Part shown: piece by piece, positions 37,297 to 46,478 of the stretch
How the letters are laid out: each line of letters opens with the position of its first letter
Position numbering within the stretch: position 1 is the first letter of the stretch
Origin: Muribaculaceae bacterium
Lineage (GTDB): Bacteria > Bacteroidota > Bacteroidia > Bacteroidales > Muribaculaceae
Length of the DNA: 64,000 nt
Assembly: GCA_022484565.1 (NCBI GenBank)
Contig: JAKVKZ010000001.1
Span: forward strand, 1 to 64,000
Direction: 5' to 3'
Program-made: the position numbers and the translations under genes
Notes under the pieces: generated by a model
Database searches by the model: none
The model's input: the letters and a program-made list of their open reading frames with translations, nothing else
Told to the model about the DNA's origin: nothing

Positions 37297-38760
37297 ATGG
37301 ATTATTCTCAATTTTTAATGATGCCGCAGGAAATAGGCCTGTTGATCGTATTCCTGCTAGTGTTTTTGTTCGACACATTTATGCCTAAGCGCCTACAGAC
37401 GTCGTTGTCGTACATAACTTGTGTGCTATTTGCCGTTTATACGGCTGTGAGCATGATTTGCCCGCTAAAGGGCATGGCATTCGCAGGAATGTTTGAGTCA
37501 ACTGCCGCCACATTCGTGATGAAGCAGATATTGAACATCGGTATGCTGATTGTGCTTATACAATCAATAAAATGGGCAAACGAGGACTTCACAATAGTAC
37601 GTCGCGGTGAATTCTACGAATTACTGCTTGTGACACTGTTCGGAATGTACCTTATGATTTCAGCCCGTCACTTCCTGCTGTTTGTGATTGGTCTTGAATC
37701 CGCTTCCCTGCCGCTTGCTGCACTTGTGGCATTCGACAAGAAACGCTATGAATCACATGAGGCCGCTGCCAAATACATGTTCACAGCGATGTTCTCATCA
37801 GCAATATTCATGATGGGGCTTTCGTTTGTGTATGGCATTGCCGGTTCACTTTATTTCAACGACATAGCTTTTAAGGTGGCTGGTACTCCATCAGCATTGC
37901 TTATTGTAGCTCTTGCGTTTGTGATTTCAGGCGTAGGCTTCAAACTTTCACTTGTGCCGTTCCACCTCTGGACAGCCGATGTTTATCAAGGTGCGCCTAC
38001 GGCAGTGACATCGTATCTTTCAGTAATATCGAAAGGTGCGGCTGCTTACGCATTCCTTATAATCATGGTTCAGACTTTCGGTGCAGTATATTCGCAGGTT
38101 TGGGAATGGATGCTGTATGCATTGATAATACTTACAATCACTCTTGGTAACTTGTTCGCAATCCGTCAGCGCAATCTGAAACGATTCCTCGCATTCTCGT
38201 CAATTTCACAAGCAGGATACATAATGCTTGGGGTTATTGCAGCAAATGAGATTGGAATGGCTTCATTGATGTACTACGTGCTTGTTTACATCTTCTCGAA
38301 TCTTGCAGCCTTCGGTGTGATTTCCGCAATAGAGAACAAGACAGGACGTGTGGGTATGGATGACTATAACGGACTGTATCATACAAATCCTAAACTGGCA
38401 TTCACAATGATGCTTGCCATGTTCTCACTTGGCGGTATCCCTCCGTTCGCAGGATTCTTCAGCAAGTTCTTCATATTTATGGGAGCTGTGAAGACAGGAG
38501 AAGTTGCAATCTACATTCTTGTGCTGATAGCATTGATAAATACAATCATATCACTTTACTACTATCTGCTTGTCGTTAAGGCAATGTTCATTGTGGAAGG
38601 TGACTGCGTGGTGCCACGCATAAAATCAGAGACCAGCGAACGACTTGGAATGACGATATGCACTTTAGGCATAATCTTGATTGGCCCTGCAAGCTGCATC
38701 TACACATTCCTTACGCTTGTGGTCAAGGACGGAAGCAGCATGTTCTGCTTTATCCAATAG
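37297..38760 (+). CDS. nuoN: NADH-quinone oxidoreductase subunit N
   Basis: A 487-residue antiporter-like subunit, last gene of the block. Landmarks are FVIGLESASLPLAALVAF, VPFHLWTADVYQGAPTAVTS and FSSISQAGYIMLGVIAANE. A strong bidirectional terminator follows 33 nt after the stop. The set A, B, CD, H, I, J, K, L, M, N is the eleven-subunit complex I (ten genes) without the NADH-oxidising module. Confidence 0.97.
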   Translation: MDYSQFLMMPQEIGLLIVFLLVFLFDTFMPKRLQTSLSYITCVLFAVYTAVSMICPLKGMAFAGMFESTAATFVMKQILNIGMLIVLIQSIKWANEDFTIVRRGEFYELLLVTLFGMYLMISARHFLLFVIGLESASLPLAALVAFDKKRYESHEAAAKYMFTAMFSSAIFMMGLSFVYGIAGSLYFNDIAFKVAGTPSALLIVALAFVISGVGFKLSLVPFHLWTADVYQGAPTAVTSYLSVISKGAAAYAFLIIMVQTFGAVYSQVWEWMLYALIILTITLGNLFAIRQRNLKRFLAFSSISQAGYIMLGVIAANEIGMASLMYYVLVYIFSNLAAFGVISAIENKTGRVGMDDYNGLYHTNPKLAFTMMLAMFSLGGIPPFAGFFSKFFIFMGAVKTGEVAIYILVLIALINTIISLYYYLLVVKAMFIVEGDCVVPRIKSETSERLGMTICTLGIILIGPASCIYTFLTLVVKDGSSMFCFIQ

Positions 38761-38793
38761 GAAATAGAGAAAATTAATTCCATCATAATAACA

Positions 38794-38834
38794 CAAACAA
38801 AGGGCGCAACCATTGAGGCTGCGCCATTTGTTTG
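38794..38834. terminator. Bidirectional terminator after nuoN
   Basis: CAAACAAAGGGCGCAACC (38794-38811) and GGCTGCGCCATTTGTTTG (38817-38834) pair at 16 of 18 positions with a 5-nt loop. The A-rich and T-rich outer parts let it work in both directions, between nuoN and the convergent DUF3108 gene. Confidence 0.88.
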
Positions 38835-38859
38835 TTACTGGCCATTGACCGAGTAAATA

Positions 38860-39690
38860 CTATTTAACCTGTGAAGTAACGGGATTGGCAACACCCTTGA
38901 AAGAGCGGAGAAGAACCTTAGCTACACCTATCTTCAAGTACATGTCGAGGCGGATAGGAAGCTTGTTGGCATCGTCGGTAACATAAAAAGTAACTACCTC
39001 TTTCATCTTGTTGTCGCGCTTCTGCCAGAGTGTGAAAACATGGCAACGATATTTCAAATCATTGTCGGCCTCTACCTTGGAAATACCACCATAAGTAAGA
39101 GTTTGTGATTCCACACGTTTGCCTGTGGCAACAGGTAAATATATTTTTTGTCCAACTTTGAAAGTTGACATATTGAATGAGCGGGCATAAGCGATGATGC
39201 TCAGCATGTCGTAAATATTGCGGTTGCTATTGAAAGCTGTGTTTGTTACCTGTCCCTTACGTACACGGCGCTGCTTGATATGGCATTTTTTGTTGCTGTA
39301 GGTGAACCAAGCCTGGTCAAGAGTGTAAGTGCCGTCCTCAAAAGAACCTTTGCGGTAATATAAAGGGATGAGATTTGTGGCAATAATGCTTGTAATAGTG
39401 TCACGCATCTTAAAAACCACATCAGCCGTACTGTTTGTGCGGCATGACAAGTCCATCCGATAGGCTGGTGTTCCATGCCATGATGCACTGCGGGTTGACA
39501 TTTGGGCGTTACCGCCTTTCATCCATATAAGTTTCCACTTATAATAGAGATTATAAGAAATGACTTCTCCTGCTTTGGAAGCGGTGTTATTGGCAGCTTC
39601 ACTTTGGGCACTTACCAAAAGTGATGTGCCGAAGATGCTCAGTCCAGCGAGGAGCATCACCAAATAAGTTTTGAATAATTTTTTAGTCAT
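38860..39690 (-). CDS. DUF3108-type exported protein
   Basis: A 276-residue protein with a signal peptide ending LVSAQSEAA. The mature part has SYNLYYKWKLIWMKGGNAQM and YRKGSFEDGTYTLDQAWFTY, then a C-terminal VTDDANKLPIRLDMYLKIGV. This is the pattern of DUF3108, a periplasmic beta-barrel-like family of unknown function. Members often sit near cell-envelope genes. It stands alone on the minus strand between the nuo terminator and the pfkB-type kinase terminator. No catalytic residues can be named. Confidence 0.78.
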   Translation of the reverse strand: MTKKLFKTYLVMLLAGLSIFGTSLLVSAQSEAANNTASKAGEVISYNLYYKWKLIWMKGGNAQMSTRSASWHGTPAYRMDLSCRTNSTADVVFKMRDTITSIIATNLIPLYYRKGSFEDGTYTLDQAWFTYSNKKCHIKQRRVRKGQVTNTAFNSNRNIYDMLSIIAYARSFNMSTFKVGQKIYLPVATGKRVESQTLTYGGISKVEADNDLKYRCHVFTLWQKRDNKMKEVVTFYVTDDANKLPIRLDMYLKIGVAKVLLRSFKGVANPVTSQVK

Positions 39691-39789
39691 AGCGCTGTAA
39701 AAACTTTGTTTGAAAATTAGACTTGAAGAGACGAAATAGGTTTATTTGGCAAGGAAGAAAATGCGAATAAAACTTACCTTTGACAGAAA

Positions 39790-39818
39790 TCCCCAAATCC
39801 TGTGGCGGAATTTGGGGA
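39790..39818 (-). terminator. Terminator of the sugar-kinase/secreted-protein operon
   Basis: TCCCCAAAT (39790-39798) and ATTTGGGGA (39810-39818) form a perfect 9-bp stem, 53 nt after the kinase stop on the minus strand. The T run beyond it is weak (TTTCTGTC). Confidence 0.6.
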
Positions 39819-39870
39819 CTATGAATTGGAAATAAAAATATTTTTAAATAGACTTATTGATTGAAAGTTG

Positions 39871-40761
39871 TCAGCCGAGTTCATGTTTCAGTTCCTCAGG
39901 CAGGAGAGGCATAGCCCCTCTTTGGGTGCAGACAAATGCTGAAACCTTGCGAGCAAATTCATGAGCTGCCGCAACAGATTTGCCTGCTATCGTGGCGGCA
40001 ACATAGGCGGCAGTGAAAGAATCACCAGCACCAACAGTGTCGATGACTTCCACGTGCTTGCGGTCGAAATATGAAGTGACGTTATCAGGTAAGAACACAT
40101 AACTTCCCTCGTCGCCCCATGTGGCGAGTACTTGACGAAGATTGTACTTTTTGAGTAGCGCACGGCTAATATCCCAAACACGGTCGCTGTGCATGTCAAC
40201 AAGATTCCACAAAATCATAATTTCCTCTTCGTTTGTCTTCAGAACGTTGCACCGCTTCAGGGAATCATCGAGCAAATCTTGCGAGTAGAAATTGCTTCGT
40301 ATGTTAACATCGAAAATTTTAAGTGCATCATCAGGCACAAGGTCGAGGAATTTGGCAATTGTAGCACTTGACCTTTCGCTGCGTTGCGCTAAAGTTCCCC
40401 AGCAAACAGCAGCAGTGTTACGGGCAATCTCCTCCATATCTGCGGTGAAAGGAATATTGTCCCATGAGGAATTGTCGGTGAATTCATAAGTCGCACTACA
40501 GGCATCGGTAAGACGAACCTGCACCTCACTCGTCGGAAAATGAACAGTAGGAGTGACGTGGTGGAGACCTTTTTTGTCAAGCTCATCCACAATCTGTTTT
40601 CCCAAATCGTCATCACCCACGGCACTGACCACATAAGCATCGCAGCCAAGCTGTGAAGCATGAAAAGCGAAATTTGCAGGTGCACCACCGAGTTTTTTGC
40701 CGCCAGAGAATACATCCCAAAGTACTTCGCCAAGACCAACTACATATTTACCCTTTCTCAT
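39871..40761 (-). CDS. PfkB-family carbohydrate kinase (fructokinase-like)
   Basis: A 296-residue ribokinase-fold enzyme. The first PfkB signature reads GGAPANFAFHASQLGCDAYV, and the second is DTVGAGDSFTAAYVAATIAG with the catalytic Asp in GAGDS. The N-terminal VGLGEVLWDVF and the later MPLLPEEL tail resemble Bacteroides fructokinases. It phosphorylates a sugar in the cytosol with ATP. It lies 55 nt after the last of seven exported-protein genes on the same strand and before a terminator, so it may be the last gene of that operon or have its own start in the gap. Sugar specificity is inferred only. Confidence 0.88.
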   Translation of the reverse strand: MRKGKYVVGLGEVLWDVFSGGKKLGGAPANFAFHASQLGCDAYVVSAVGDDDLGKQIVDELDKKGLHHVTPTVHFPTSEVQVRLTDACSATYEFTDNSSWDNIPFTADMEEIARNTAAVCWGTLAQRSERSSATIAKFLDLVPDDALKIFDVNIRSNFYSQDLLDDSLKRCNVLKTNEEEIMILWNLVDMHSDRVWDISRALLKKYNLRQVLATWGDEGSYVFLPDNVTSYFDRKHVEVIDTVGAGDSFTAAYVAATIAGKSVAAAHEFARKVSAFVCTQRGAMPLLPEELKHELG

Positions 40762-40816
40762 TATGATTTTAGATTTTATAAATTAATGCGAATATAGTCA
40801 AATATCCGTATCGTTG

Positions 40817-41728
40817 TCATTCACTGGTGAAAGATATTTTACCGCCCTTTTTGCAACCGAAAGTCAATCCGCTGACAGGCATTATAAAGCTATTGTCGGG
40901 AACATCATTTGATTTTTGGAGTGTGAAACTTCCTTTCATATTGATTTTCTTCAATTTGCCGTCGGTAATCTGTGAAAATAGCGTGTAAGAATACGTTTGG
41001 GGCTTTAGGTCTTCAAGATAATCAGCGCCCATGAAGCAGCCTTTGTAAATTTCTATGTGTCCTGATGATTCGGATTTGCAGGTGATTTTCCAATCGGGGG
41101 AAAGACGCAATGCAATATGTGCGCCATTTGGAGCATTTAAATCAATTTCGGAGAAACTGCCTAAATCAGCGTATTCAGTAACTTCCGACTTATTTCCAGC
41201 ACTATCGTAAGCATAAATTGTCATGTAGCCGTCACCTTCACCGCCCTTGACGGAAGAAATGTTCTTTAAGTCAGGTAAACATGGACTGCACATTAGGTCA
41301 CGGTAATGAATGGCGTTGAATACATCAAGAATCTGTATTGAGCCATTATCCAAAACCATGGCGATTACAGGATTGACATCCTGACCAATGTCAGCGATGG
41401 TGAGATTTTTGCATTTTCCTTGAAGACCTTGCAATTCATAGGGAGGTTTGCCATCAAAATTTTCGAAATCCATACTTTTAGTGAACTCCCGCATTTTATC
41501 TTCGTTGAAAGTTATGAAAACTTTGCCTCCCTTGACGAATGCCGTGAAATTCATGTTGAACCCGCTTTCATCGCCGGCAGCACTTTTATAGGTTTTAGAG
41601 ATTGTTGTCGATGTGTCGGCAGCTGATGCTTGTGATTTCTGTACCGTTTCATCCTTTTTCACTGAAGATGAACAGGAGAAGAAAATCAGGCAAAATAGAA
41701 TTGCAAAGAAAGGAATAAAATTTTTCAT
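40817..41728 (-). CDS. Exported lipoprotein, family A copy 1
   Basis: A 303-residue protein with a lipobox near residue 19 (FCLIFFSCSSSVKKDE). It shares its whole length with the next gene upstream: AFVKGGKVFITFNEDKMREF, then PPYELQGLQGKCKNLTIADI and GQDVNPVIAMVLDNGSIQIL, then a beta-rich domain ending in a Gly-Lys-rich tail. The pattern suggests a secreted beta protein with one small conserved acidic loop (ADIGQDVNP). I do not recognise a named family. It is the seventh of seven tandem exported-protein genes on the minus strand. Confidence 0.75.
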   Translation of the reverse strand: MKNFIPFFAILFCLIFFSCSSSVKKDETVQKSQASAADTSTTISKTYKSAAGDESGFNMNFTAFVKGGKVFITFNEDKMREFTKSMDFENFDGKPPYELQGLQGKCKNLTIADIGQDVNPVIAMVLDNGSIQILDVFNAIHYRDLMCSPCLPDLKNISSVKGGEGDGYMTIYAYDSAGNKSEVTEYADLGSFSEIDLNAPNGAHIALRLSPDWKITCKSESSGHIEIYKGCFMGADYLEDLKPQTYSYTLFSQITDGKLKKINMKGSFTLQKSNDVPDNSFIMPVSGLTFGCKKGGKISFTSE

Positions 41729-41755
41729 AATCTGATGTGTGTAATATTAAAATGC

Positions 41756-42643
41756 TTAATTATAAACAGTATAAACAATTACTGGCTTTCCCAAAGCTGA
41801 CGAGAATGGAAATCCAGTTATGGGTGTGAAAATTGCCTGATTGCAATTTTCATCAGTTATTACCAAAGAAAAAGTGCCTGGGATGTTGATTTTGGAGGTG
41901 GTTGAGCCGATGGTGCTGCTGGTCAAGACATAAGAATATATTGGGTTGGTCTTTGAAAAGTTAGTGTCGGAGAAACGTCCGGAATAAATAGCGCCGTTAA
42001 CTTTACATGATAACTTCCAATCGCGGGAGAAACTCAGAACAAGATTTCCATTGCGGCTTGAAGCCGGATAAAAGCTTCCAATGCCGTTGTACTCCTTAAT
42101 CTCATATTTTTTGCCCATCTCATCGTGGCCGAAAATGGTGACGTATCCACCAATGGCGTTGCCATCCTCGTCAACATCACCCACGCTGCCCGCATCAAGC
42201 CATAGCACGTCGCTCACGCCTTTCAAAGGCAAGCTGCAACGTAAATCGCCAGTAGAGAGGGCATTGAAAAAGTCGAGAATCTGTACAGAACCGTCGGTTA
42301 ACGACATGGCAATTACTGGGTTTACATCCTGCCCGATGTCAGCAATCGTCAAACTGGCACAATCACCTGCAAGACCTTGCACTTCGATAGGCATACGGCC
42401 AGTGAAAGGATATTTTTTGCCAATATTACGGCAGAAAGCCTCGGCTTTATCTTCATCGTAACGAATAAAGACTTTACCATAAGAAATGTAGGCAGTGATA
42501 GGGGAGTTGAAGTCGCCCACACTTTCAATCGGTCTGTAAGTGAAAGATTTGGAAATATGCGTTATGTCACTCTCCTGCGCAAGGCAATAAAAGGTCGCGG
42601 AGCACAAGAACATCAGTAACATGATGCTTACCAACTTTTTCAT
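41756..42643 (-). CDS. Exported protein, family A copy 2
   Basis: A 295-residue paralogue of the neighbouring lipoprotein, with a normal signal peptide (LLMFLCSATFYCLAQESD) that probably gives a soluble or SPI-cleaved product. The shared core reads ITAYISYGKVFIRYDEDKAE, PIEVQGLAGDCASLTIADIG and QDVNPVIAMSLTDGSVQILD. Here an extra acidic segment DAGSVGDVDEDGNAIGG occurs in mid-protein. Function unknown. The two copies have clearly diverged, so the duplication is not recent. Confidence 0.75.
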   Translation of the reverse strand: MKKLVSIMLLMFLCSATFYCLAQESDITHISKSFTYRPIESVGDFNSPITAYISYGKVFIRYDEDKAEAFCRNIGKKYPFTGRMPIEVQGLAGDCASLTIADIGQDVNPVIAMSLTDGSVQILDFFNALSTGDLRCSLPLKGVSDVLWLDAGSVGDVDEDGNAIGGYVTIFGHDEMGKKYEIKEYNGIGSFYPASSRNGNLVLSFSRDWKLSCKVNGAIYSGRFSDTNFSKTNPIYSYVLTSSTIGSTTSKINIPGTFSLVITDENCNQAIFTPITGFPFSSALGKPVIVYTVYN

Positions 42644-42662
42644 GAACCAAATATGTTTAGAC

Positions 42663-43292
42663 TTATTGTTCTATGAAAATCTTGAAAGTGGAATATGGCT
42701 TCCAATTAAGATTGCTGATATCGACAATTTTTTTTGGAATGCCATTGATAAATGATTCAGCCTCTTCAGCAGTGTAAATCTTACCACCTTCGCCTATATA
42801 AGATAATGTAGGAGCGGCATCGTCGCTATCATTAACCGATTTCTTCACGAACCATTCCCCATTATCTCTACTCTTGACGATTTTGTGATATTCTGTACAA
42901 TATGTTCCAGCTTCAGGGCTACCGCTGCTGATTACCACATTGGCCTGAATGGCGATGGTATATCCAGGCTTTTCTATTCCCACAACATCAGTCGTGTCAC
43001 CAAAAGTGATGACGCAGCCATAGTGTGCAGCCTTGTTCTGGAGCAATAGCTCATCCAGCCCGTCGCCATCAATATCGTAAAATGCAAATTCATCGGGCAT
43101 AATGTCAATGCTGTCGTTGATGACCTCACTATCCCAAAGTTTTTCCACTTTGTTGGCGTCGATAGTAGAAACAGGCACACCGGCAGCAGAAGTAACAGAA
43201 TCTTCATGCGATGCCTTGCTTTTCGCAACACCACTGCATCCGGCGAGCGACAAGCAGCATAAAATTGAAAGGGATAATGCGATTTTTTTCAT
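42663..43292 (-). CDS. Exported lipoprotein, short family B member
   Basis: A 209-residue lipoprotein (LCCLSLAGCSGVAKSKAS) that matches only the C-terminal halves of the next two genes: EFAFYDIDGDGLDELLLQNK, then AIQANVVISSGSPEAG with CTEYHKIV, and a shared end IPKKIVDISNLNWKPYSTFK. YDIDGDGLDE is an FG-GAP/EF-hand-like acidic loop likely to bind calcium. It seems to be a naturally short family member rather than a broken gene, since it has its own signal peptide. Confidence 0.75.
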   Translation of the reverse strand: MKKIALSLSILCCLSLAGCSGVAKSKASHEDSVTSAAGVPVSTIDANKVEKLWDSEVINDSIDIMPDEFAFYDIDGDGLDELLLQNKAAHYGCVITFGDTTDVVGIEKPGYTIAIQANVVISSGSPEAGTYCTEYHKIVKSRDNGEWFVKKSVNDSDDAAPTLSYIGEGGKIYTAEEAESFINGIPKKIVDISNLNWKPYSTFKIFIEQ

Positions 43293-43301
43293 TATAATAA
43301 G

Positions 43302-44489
43302 TTATTGGTAAGCAAAAGTTGCAAGTTTGCTGAACGGCATCCAGTTAAGACGGGATAGGTCAACAGACTTTTTGGGCATTTTGGCAATAATGGCCTTGGC
43401 CTCGCTAACGATTTTGGCGTTATGGCTTGTGTCGCCGTTGTATTCGGTCACTCTCTTGCCAGTGGAGTCGGTGAACGACAGCGTGCTGCAAGAGGCGATT
43501 ACCTCATTGCACTCAAATTGGTGATATTCGGTGTAAACCGCGCCACCAGAGCCAGCCGCGCTACTAATTGTGACGAAGTTGCCGAAAATTGCGATGCGAT
43601 TCTTGGAATCCTCCCTTGCCACAATGCGGACATTGGCGCCATAAGAAAGAACGCAGCCGAGCGAGTTTTTAGTATCACGGAGGAAAATTTCCTCATCGCC
43701 ATCGCCGTCGATGTCGATAAAGGCGAATTGCTCAGGCTTTGTGTTCTCTTCTTCAGCAATGCTGTCGGCCCACAGATTTTCAAGACCGGCTTCAGCCCAG
43801 TAGTTGCGGCAATCGTTGCGACGGAGAAGCTTGTGGTGCTCGCTTTCAGTGCCATCGCAGGTGAAGGCGTTGCCGTTCCACCGAAGGTACATTGTGGAAT
43901 TTTCCATTGCATCGCCTTCTCCAGCACTTTGCTCGAACTTGATGTCCTTGCCGGTGCGAGGCAAAGTCACAACGCAAGTCAATCCAAATGGAATCTTATC
44001 GGCAGGAGGAGTTGGCAAAGGCGTCATAGTGTGAGTGGTGGCATCGAAGTCGAAGAACATCAACACGTTGAAATTACCGCTGTCGGCATCGAAAAGGTCA
44101 CCTTCCTCAAAATCAGACATGTAAATGGCTATCAATTTGTGCCCGTCGGCTTTGTTCCAATAGCACATCTGCAATATGTTGTCAACTCCTGTTTCGGGCA
44201 TAGTGCTTGAAAGGTAGCCATTTTTCACATCGAGAATGTATTGCGACAGAAGTTTGGACTTGCCGGTATTCATGCGCAGGATGGTGTTATTGACGGAATA
44301 GCCGGGATAGACCTTTGCAAAGTCCTTGAAGAAATCGGTGATGTTGGGATTGGGGGCATTGACTTTTATGGTTTTTGCCTTCCACACCTTAATCAAATCG
44401 CTAACACAATAATTCTTTACTGCCGCCTTTGCTGAAAGAGTCAGAAGGCAGATTGAAAGAATAAGAAATATGTTGATTATACGTTTCAT
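43302..44489 (-). CDS. Exported protein, family B copy 1
   Basis: A 395-residue secreted protein with signal peptide (LILSICLLTLSAKAAVKNYC). The frame extends 12 codons upstream, but the ATG at 44489 fits the signal peptide. The N-terminal half (VSDLIKVWKAKTIKVNAPNP) and the C-terminal half both match the next gene upstream. An acidic loop FAFIDIDGDGDEEIFLRD at about residue 240 is likely to bind calcium. It ends with MPKKSVDLSRLNWMPFSKLA. It starts 22 nt after the stop of copy 2. Family not recognised. Confidence 0.76.
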   Translation of the reverse strand: MKRIINIFLILSICLLTLSAKAAVKNYCVSDLIKVWKAKTIKVNAPNPNITDFFKDFAKVYPGYSVNNTILRMNTGKSKLLSQYILDVKNGYLSSTMPETGVDNILQMCYWNKADGHKLIAIYMSDFEEGDLFDADSGNFNVLMFFDFDATTHTMTPLPTPPADKIPFGLTCVVTLPRTGKDIKFEQSAGEGDAMENSTMYLRWNGNAFTCDGTESEHHKLLRRNDCRNYWAEAGLENLWADSIAEEENTKPEQFAFIDIDGDGDEEIFLRDTKNSLGCVLSYGANVRIVAREDSKNRIAIFGNFVTISSAAGSGGAVYTEYHQFECNEVIASCSTLSFTDSTGKRVTEYNGDTSHNAKIVSEAKAIIAKMPKKSVDLSRLNWMPFSKLATFAYQ

Positions 44490-44511
44490 TGCTTGAAATT
44501 TGTGAAAATTA

Positions 44512-45684
44512 CTATTTACGGACAAAAGATTTCAGTTTGCTGAAAGGCATCCAGCCGAGATTGTCAATGTCGATAGGCGTTTTCGGAACTTTGGCGATAA
44601 TGGCTTTAGCCTCCTTTGCCGCCTTGGAATTTTGATTTGTTTCGCCATTGTATTCGGTAATCCTATTGTCGTTTTCATCGTTATATTCCATGATGTCGCA
44701 ACTGGCGACTACCTTGCTGTTCTCAATCTTGTGATATTCGGTGTTGACCGCACCGCCAGTGCCAGCCGAGGAGGTGACAGTGACGAAACCATTGTAAATG
44801 CTGATGCTGCTCTTGAAGCCTTGCTGCGCAATGACGTGGAAGTAAGAATTGATGATGCAGCCAAGACGGTTGGGAGTGTCGCGCAAGAATAACTCCTCAT
44901 CGCTATCGCCGTCGATGTCGATGAAGGCAAATTCTGAAGGCTTGGCATTCTTTTCCTTAGCTATGGTGTTTGCCCAAAAGCCTGCAATGCCAAAATTAGC
45001 AATAGTGCTGCGGATGTCGTCGCGACGGAGCTGCTTGTGGCGCTGCGACACAACTCCATTGGTGGAGAAACTGTTGCCATTCCAATGCAGGAACACGGTG
45101 GCAATGTCAGTGTTGCTGCCAGTGCCAGCTTTCTGCTCGAATTTTATGTCCTTGCCGGTACTTGGCAAAGCCACTTGACAGTTTAGCCCGAATGGAATGC
45201 CGTCGGCCGGCGGAGTTGCCAATGGCGTCATGGTGCGGGAGGCAGCATCGTAGTCGTAGAACATCAATGCTTTAAAAAAGCCTGCATCGGGGTCGTCGGC
45301 TGCACCTTCGGCAAAATCGGTGAGATACACAGCAATCAGCTTATTTCCGTTGTTCTTGTTCCAATAGCACATCTGCAATTGCTTGACGCTACTTTCGGAA
45401 CTGGAAATAAAGCCATTCTTCGCGTCGAGGGAGAAGGACTTAAGCACCTTGGACTTGCCAGTGCTAAGGCGGGTAAGAGTAGGAGAGGTGGCATTGCCGG
45501 GATAAGCAGTGGCAAAAGCCTTGAAAAAGCCAGCGATATCGGGTGTAGTGGCATTGACCTTGATGGTGCGAGCCTTCCAAGCCTTAATCACGTCGCTCAC
45601 CGAATAATTCTTGGCTGTCGTCTTGGCCGAGGCGGGCAAAATGACGAGCGCAAGAAGAATTAATATGTTGATTAATCGTTTCAT
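44512..45684 (-). CDS. Exported protein, family B copy 2
   Basis: A 390-residue protein with signal peptide (LILLALVILPASAKTTAKNY) and strong similarity to the following gene along its whole length: YSVSDVIKAWKARTIKVNAT, NKNNGNKLIAVYLTDFAEGA and EFAFIDIDGDSDEELFLRD. The last is an FG-GAP/EF-hand-like acidic loop. It begins within the stop codon of the preceding gene (ATGA overlap), so the two are translationally coupled. Family unknown. It and copy 1 retain the same domain order, a sign of tandem duplication. Confidence 0.77.
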   Translation of the reverse strand: MKRLINILILLALVILPASAKTTAKNYSVSDVIKAWKARTIKVNATTPDIAGFFKAFATAYPGNATSPTLTRLSTGKSKVLKSFSLDAKNGFISSSESSVKQLQMCYWNKNNGNKLIAVYLTDFAEGAADDPDAGFFKALMFYDYDAASRTMTPLATPPADGIPFGLNCQVALPSTGKDIKFEQKAGTGSNTDIATVFLHWNGNSFSTNGVVSQRHKQLRRDDIRSTIANFGIAGFWANTIAKEKNAKPSEFAFIDIDGDSDEELFLRDTPNRLGCIINSYFHVIAQQGFKSSISIYNGFVTVTSSAGTGGAVNTEYHKIENSKVVASCDIMEYNDENDNRITEYNGETNQNSKAAKEAKAIIAKVPKTPIDIDNLGWMPFSKLKSFVRK

Positions 45685-46418
45685 TTCTCGTCGGGTTGGG
45701 TGATTTCGGCCTCTATGTTATATTTCAGATATTTGTTCCAAAGAGCCTTGGCATTGTCGCGGAAAGCCAGAGGAGCAGCGTTGAAAGCCTTGTCGAAAGT
45801 GAATTCACCGCCTTGATTGCTGCCGTCAACAAATATCTGATTGCGTCCGCGCATGGCGAACTTGTCGGCACCTTCGTGCATAATCAGTTTCATCGGGATA
45901 GCACTGACATCACCGTGAGCTGCAAGTTGATACATCACCCAGACTTCGGAAATGCCATCGCCGTCGAGGTCGGTAACGCTAAAGGCACCACGAACGAAAT
46001 TGGCTTGTACCGACACTTCGCAATCGCTTGCCAAATCGTAGATTTTCCAGTCCTGCACGGGCTTGCCGTCGGTGATGATGTAGTGATAGACGAAGAGTTC
46101 GGCATCCATACAATCAGGGTTGTCATGCTTTATCCTTGGACTGTTCCATGTGCCTGTCTCAGTCATCACCAAAAGGTTTTCACCGGCTTTGTCGGTCCAT
46201 TTCACAGCTTTGAAAAGTTTGCCTTCAGTCTTTTTGACTTTTGCACCATCGGGCAACTCGTTTTCGGACATTTCGGTGATGGACGGAGGAGAGACGGATT
46301 TTGCCGCAACCGTTGATGCCGTGCTTTTGGAAGGAGCAGTGGTGGCAACGTTTTTTGAGGCTTTGACGCATCCCATTGAAAGGATGGCCACTAAAATTAA
46401 AACGAAAGATTTTTTCAT
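45681..46418 (-). CDS. Exported lipoprotein, family C copy 1
   Basis: A 245-residue lipoprotein (LILVAILSMGCVKASKNV, Cys about residue 17). The core reads GKLFKAVKWTDKAGENLLVM, then ELFVYHYIITDGKPVQDWKI, VTDLDGDGISEVWVMYQLA and MKLIMHEGADKFAMRGR. VTDLDGDGISEVWV is a calcium-loop-like motif. It resembles a group of Bacteroidetes surface-polysaccharide-associated proteins, but I cannot confirm this. It shares its layout with the next gene upstream. Confidence 0.75.
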   Translation of the reverse strand: MKKSFVLILVAILSMGCVKASKNVATTAPSKSTASTVAAKSVSPPSITEMSENELPDGAKVKKTEGKLFKAVKWTDKAGENLLVMTETGTWNSPRIKHDNPDCMDAELFVYHYIITDGKPVQDWKIYDLASDCEVSVQANFVRGAFSVTDLDGDGISEVWVMYQLAAHGDVSAIPMKLIMHEGADKFAMRGRNQIFVDGSNQGGEFTFDKAFNAAPLAFRDNAKALWNKYLKYNIEAEITQPDEK

Positions 46419-46478
46419 AGAAATAGTATTTATTATTGAGAATAGAATTATGATTGAAAGTTTAATGTTGCAAATTAA

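Noticed and set aside
43422-44210. Plus-strand open frame of 262 codons
   Set aside because: It lies antisense within a secreted-protein gene that has a signal peptide, clear paralogues and operon spacing; the frame is a codon-bias shadow.
45696-46316. Plus-strand open frame of 206 codons
   Set aside because: It is antisense to a family C lipoprotein gene with a recognised paralogue; its translation shows no domain.
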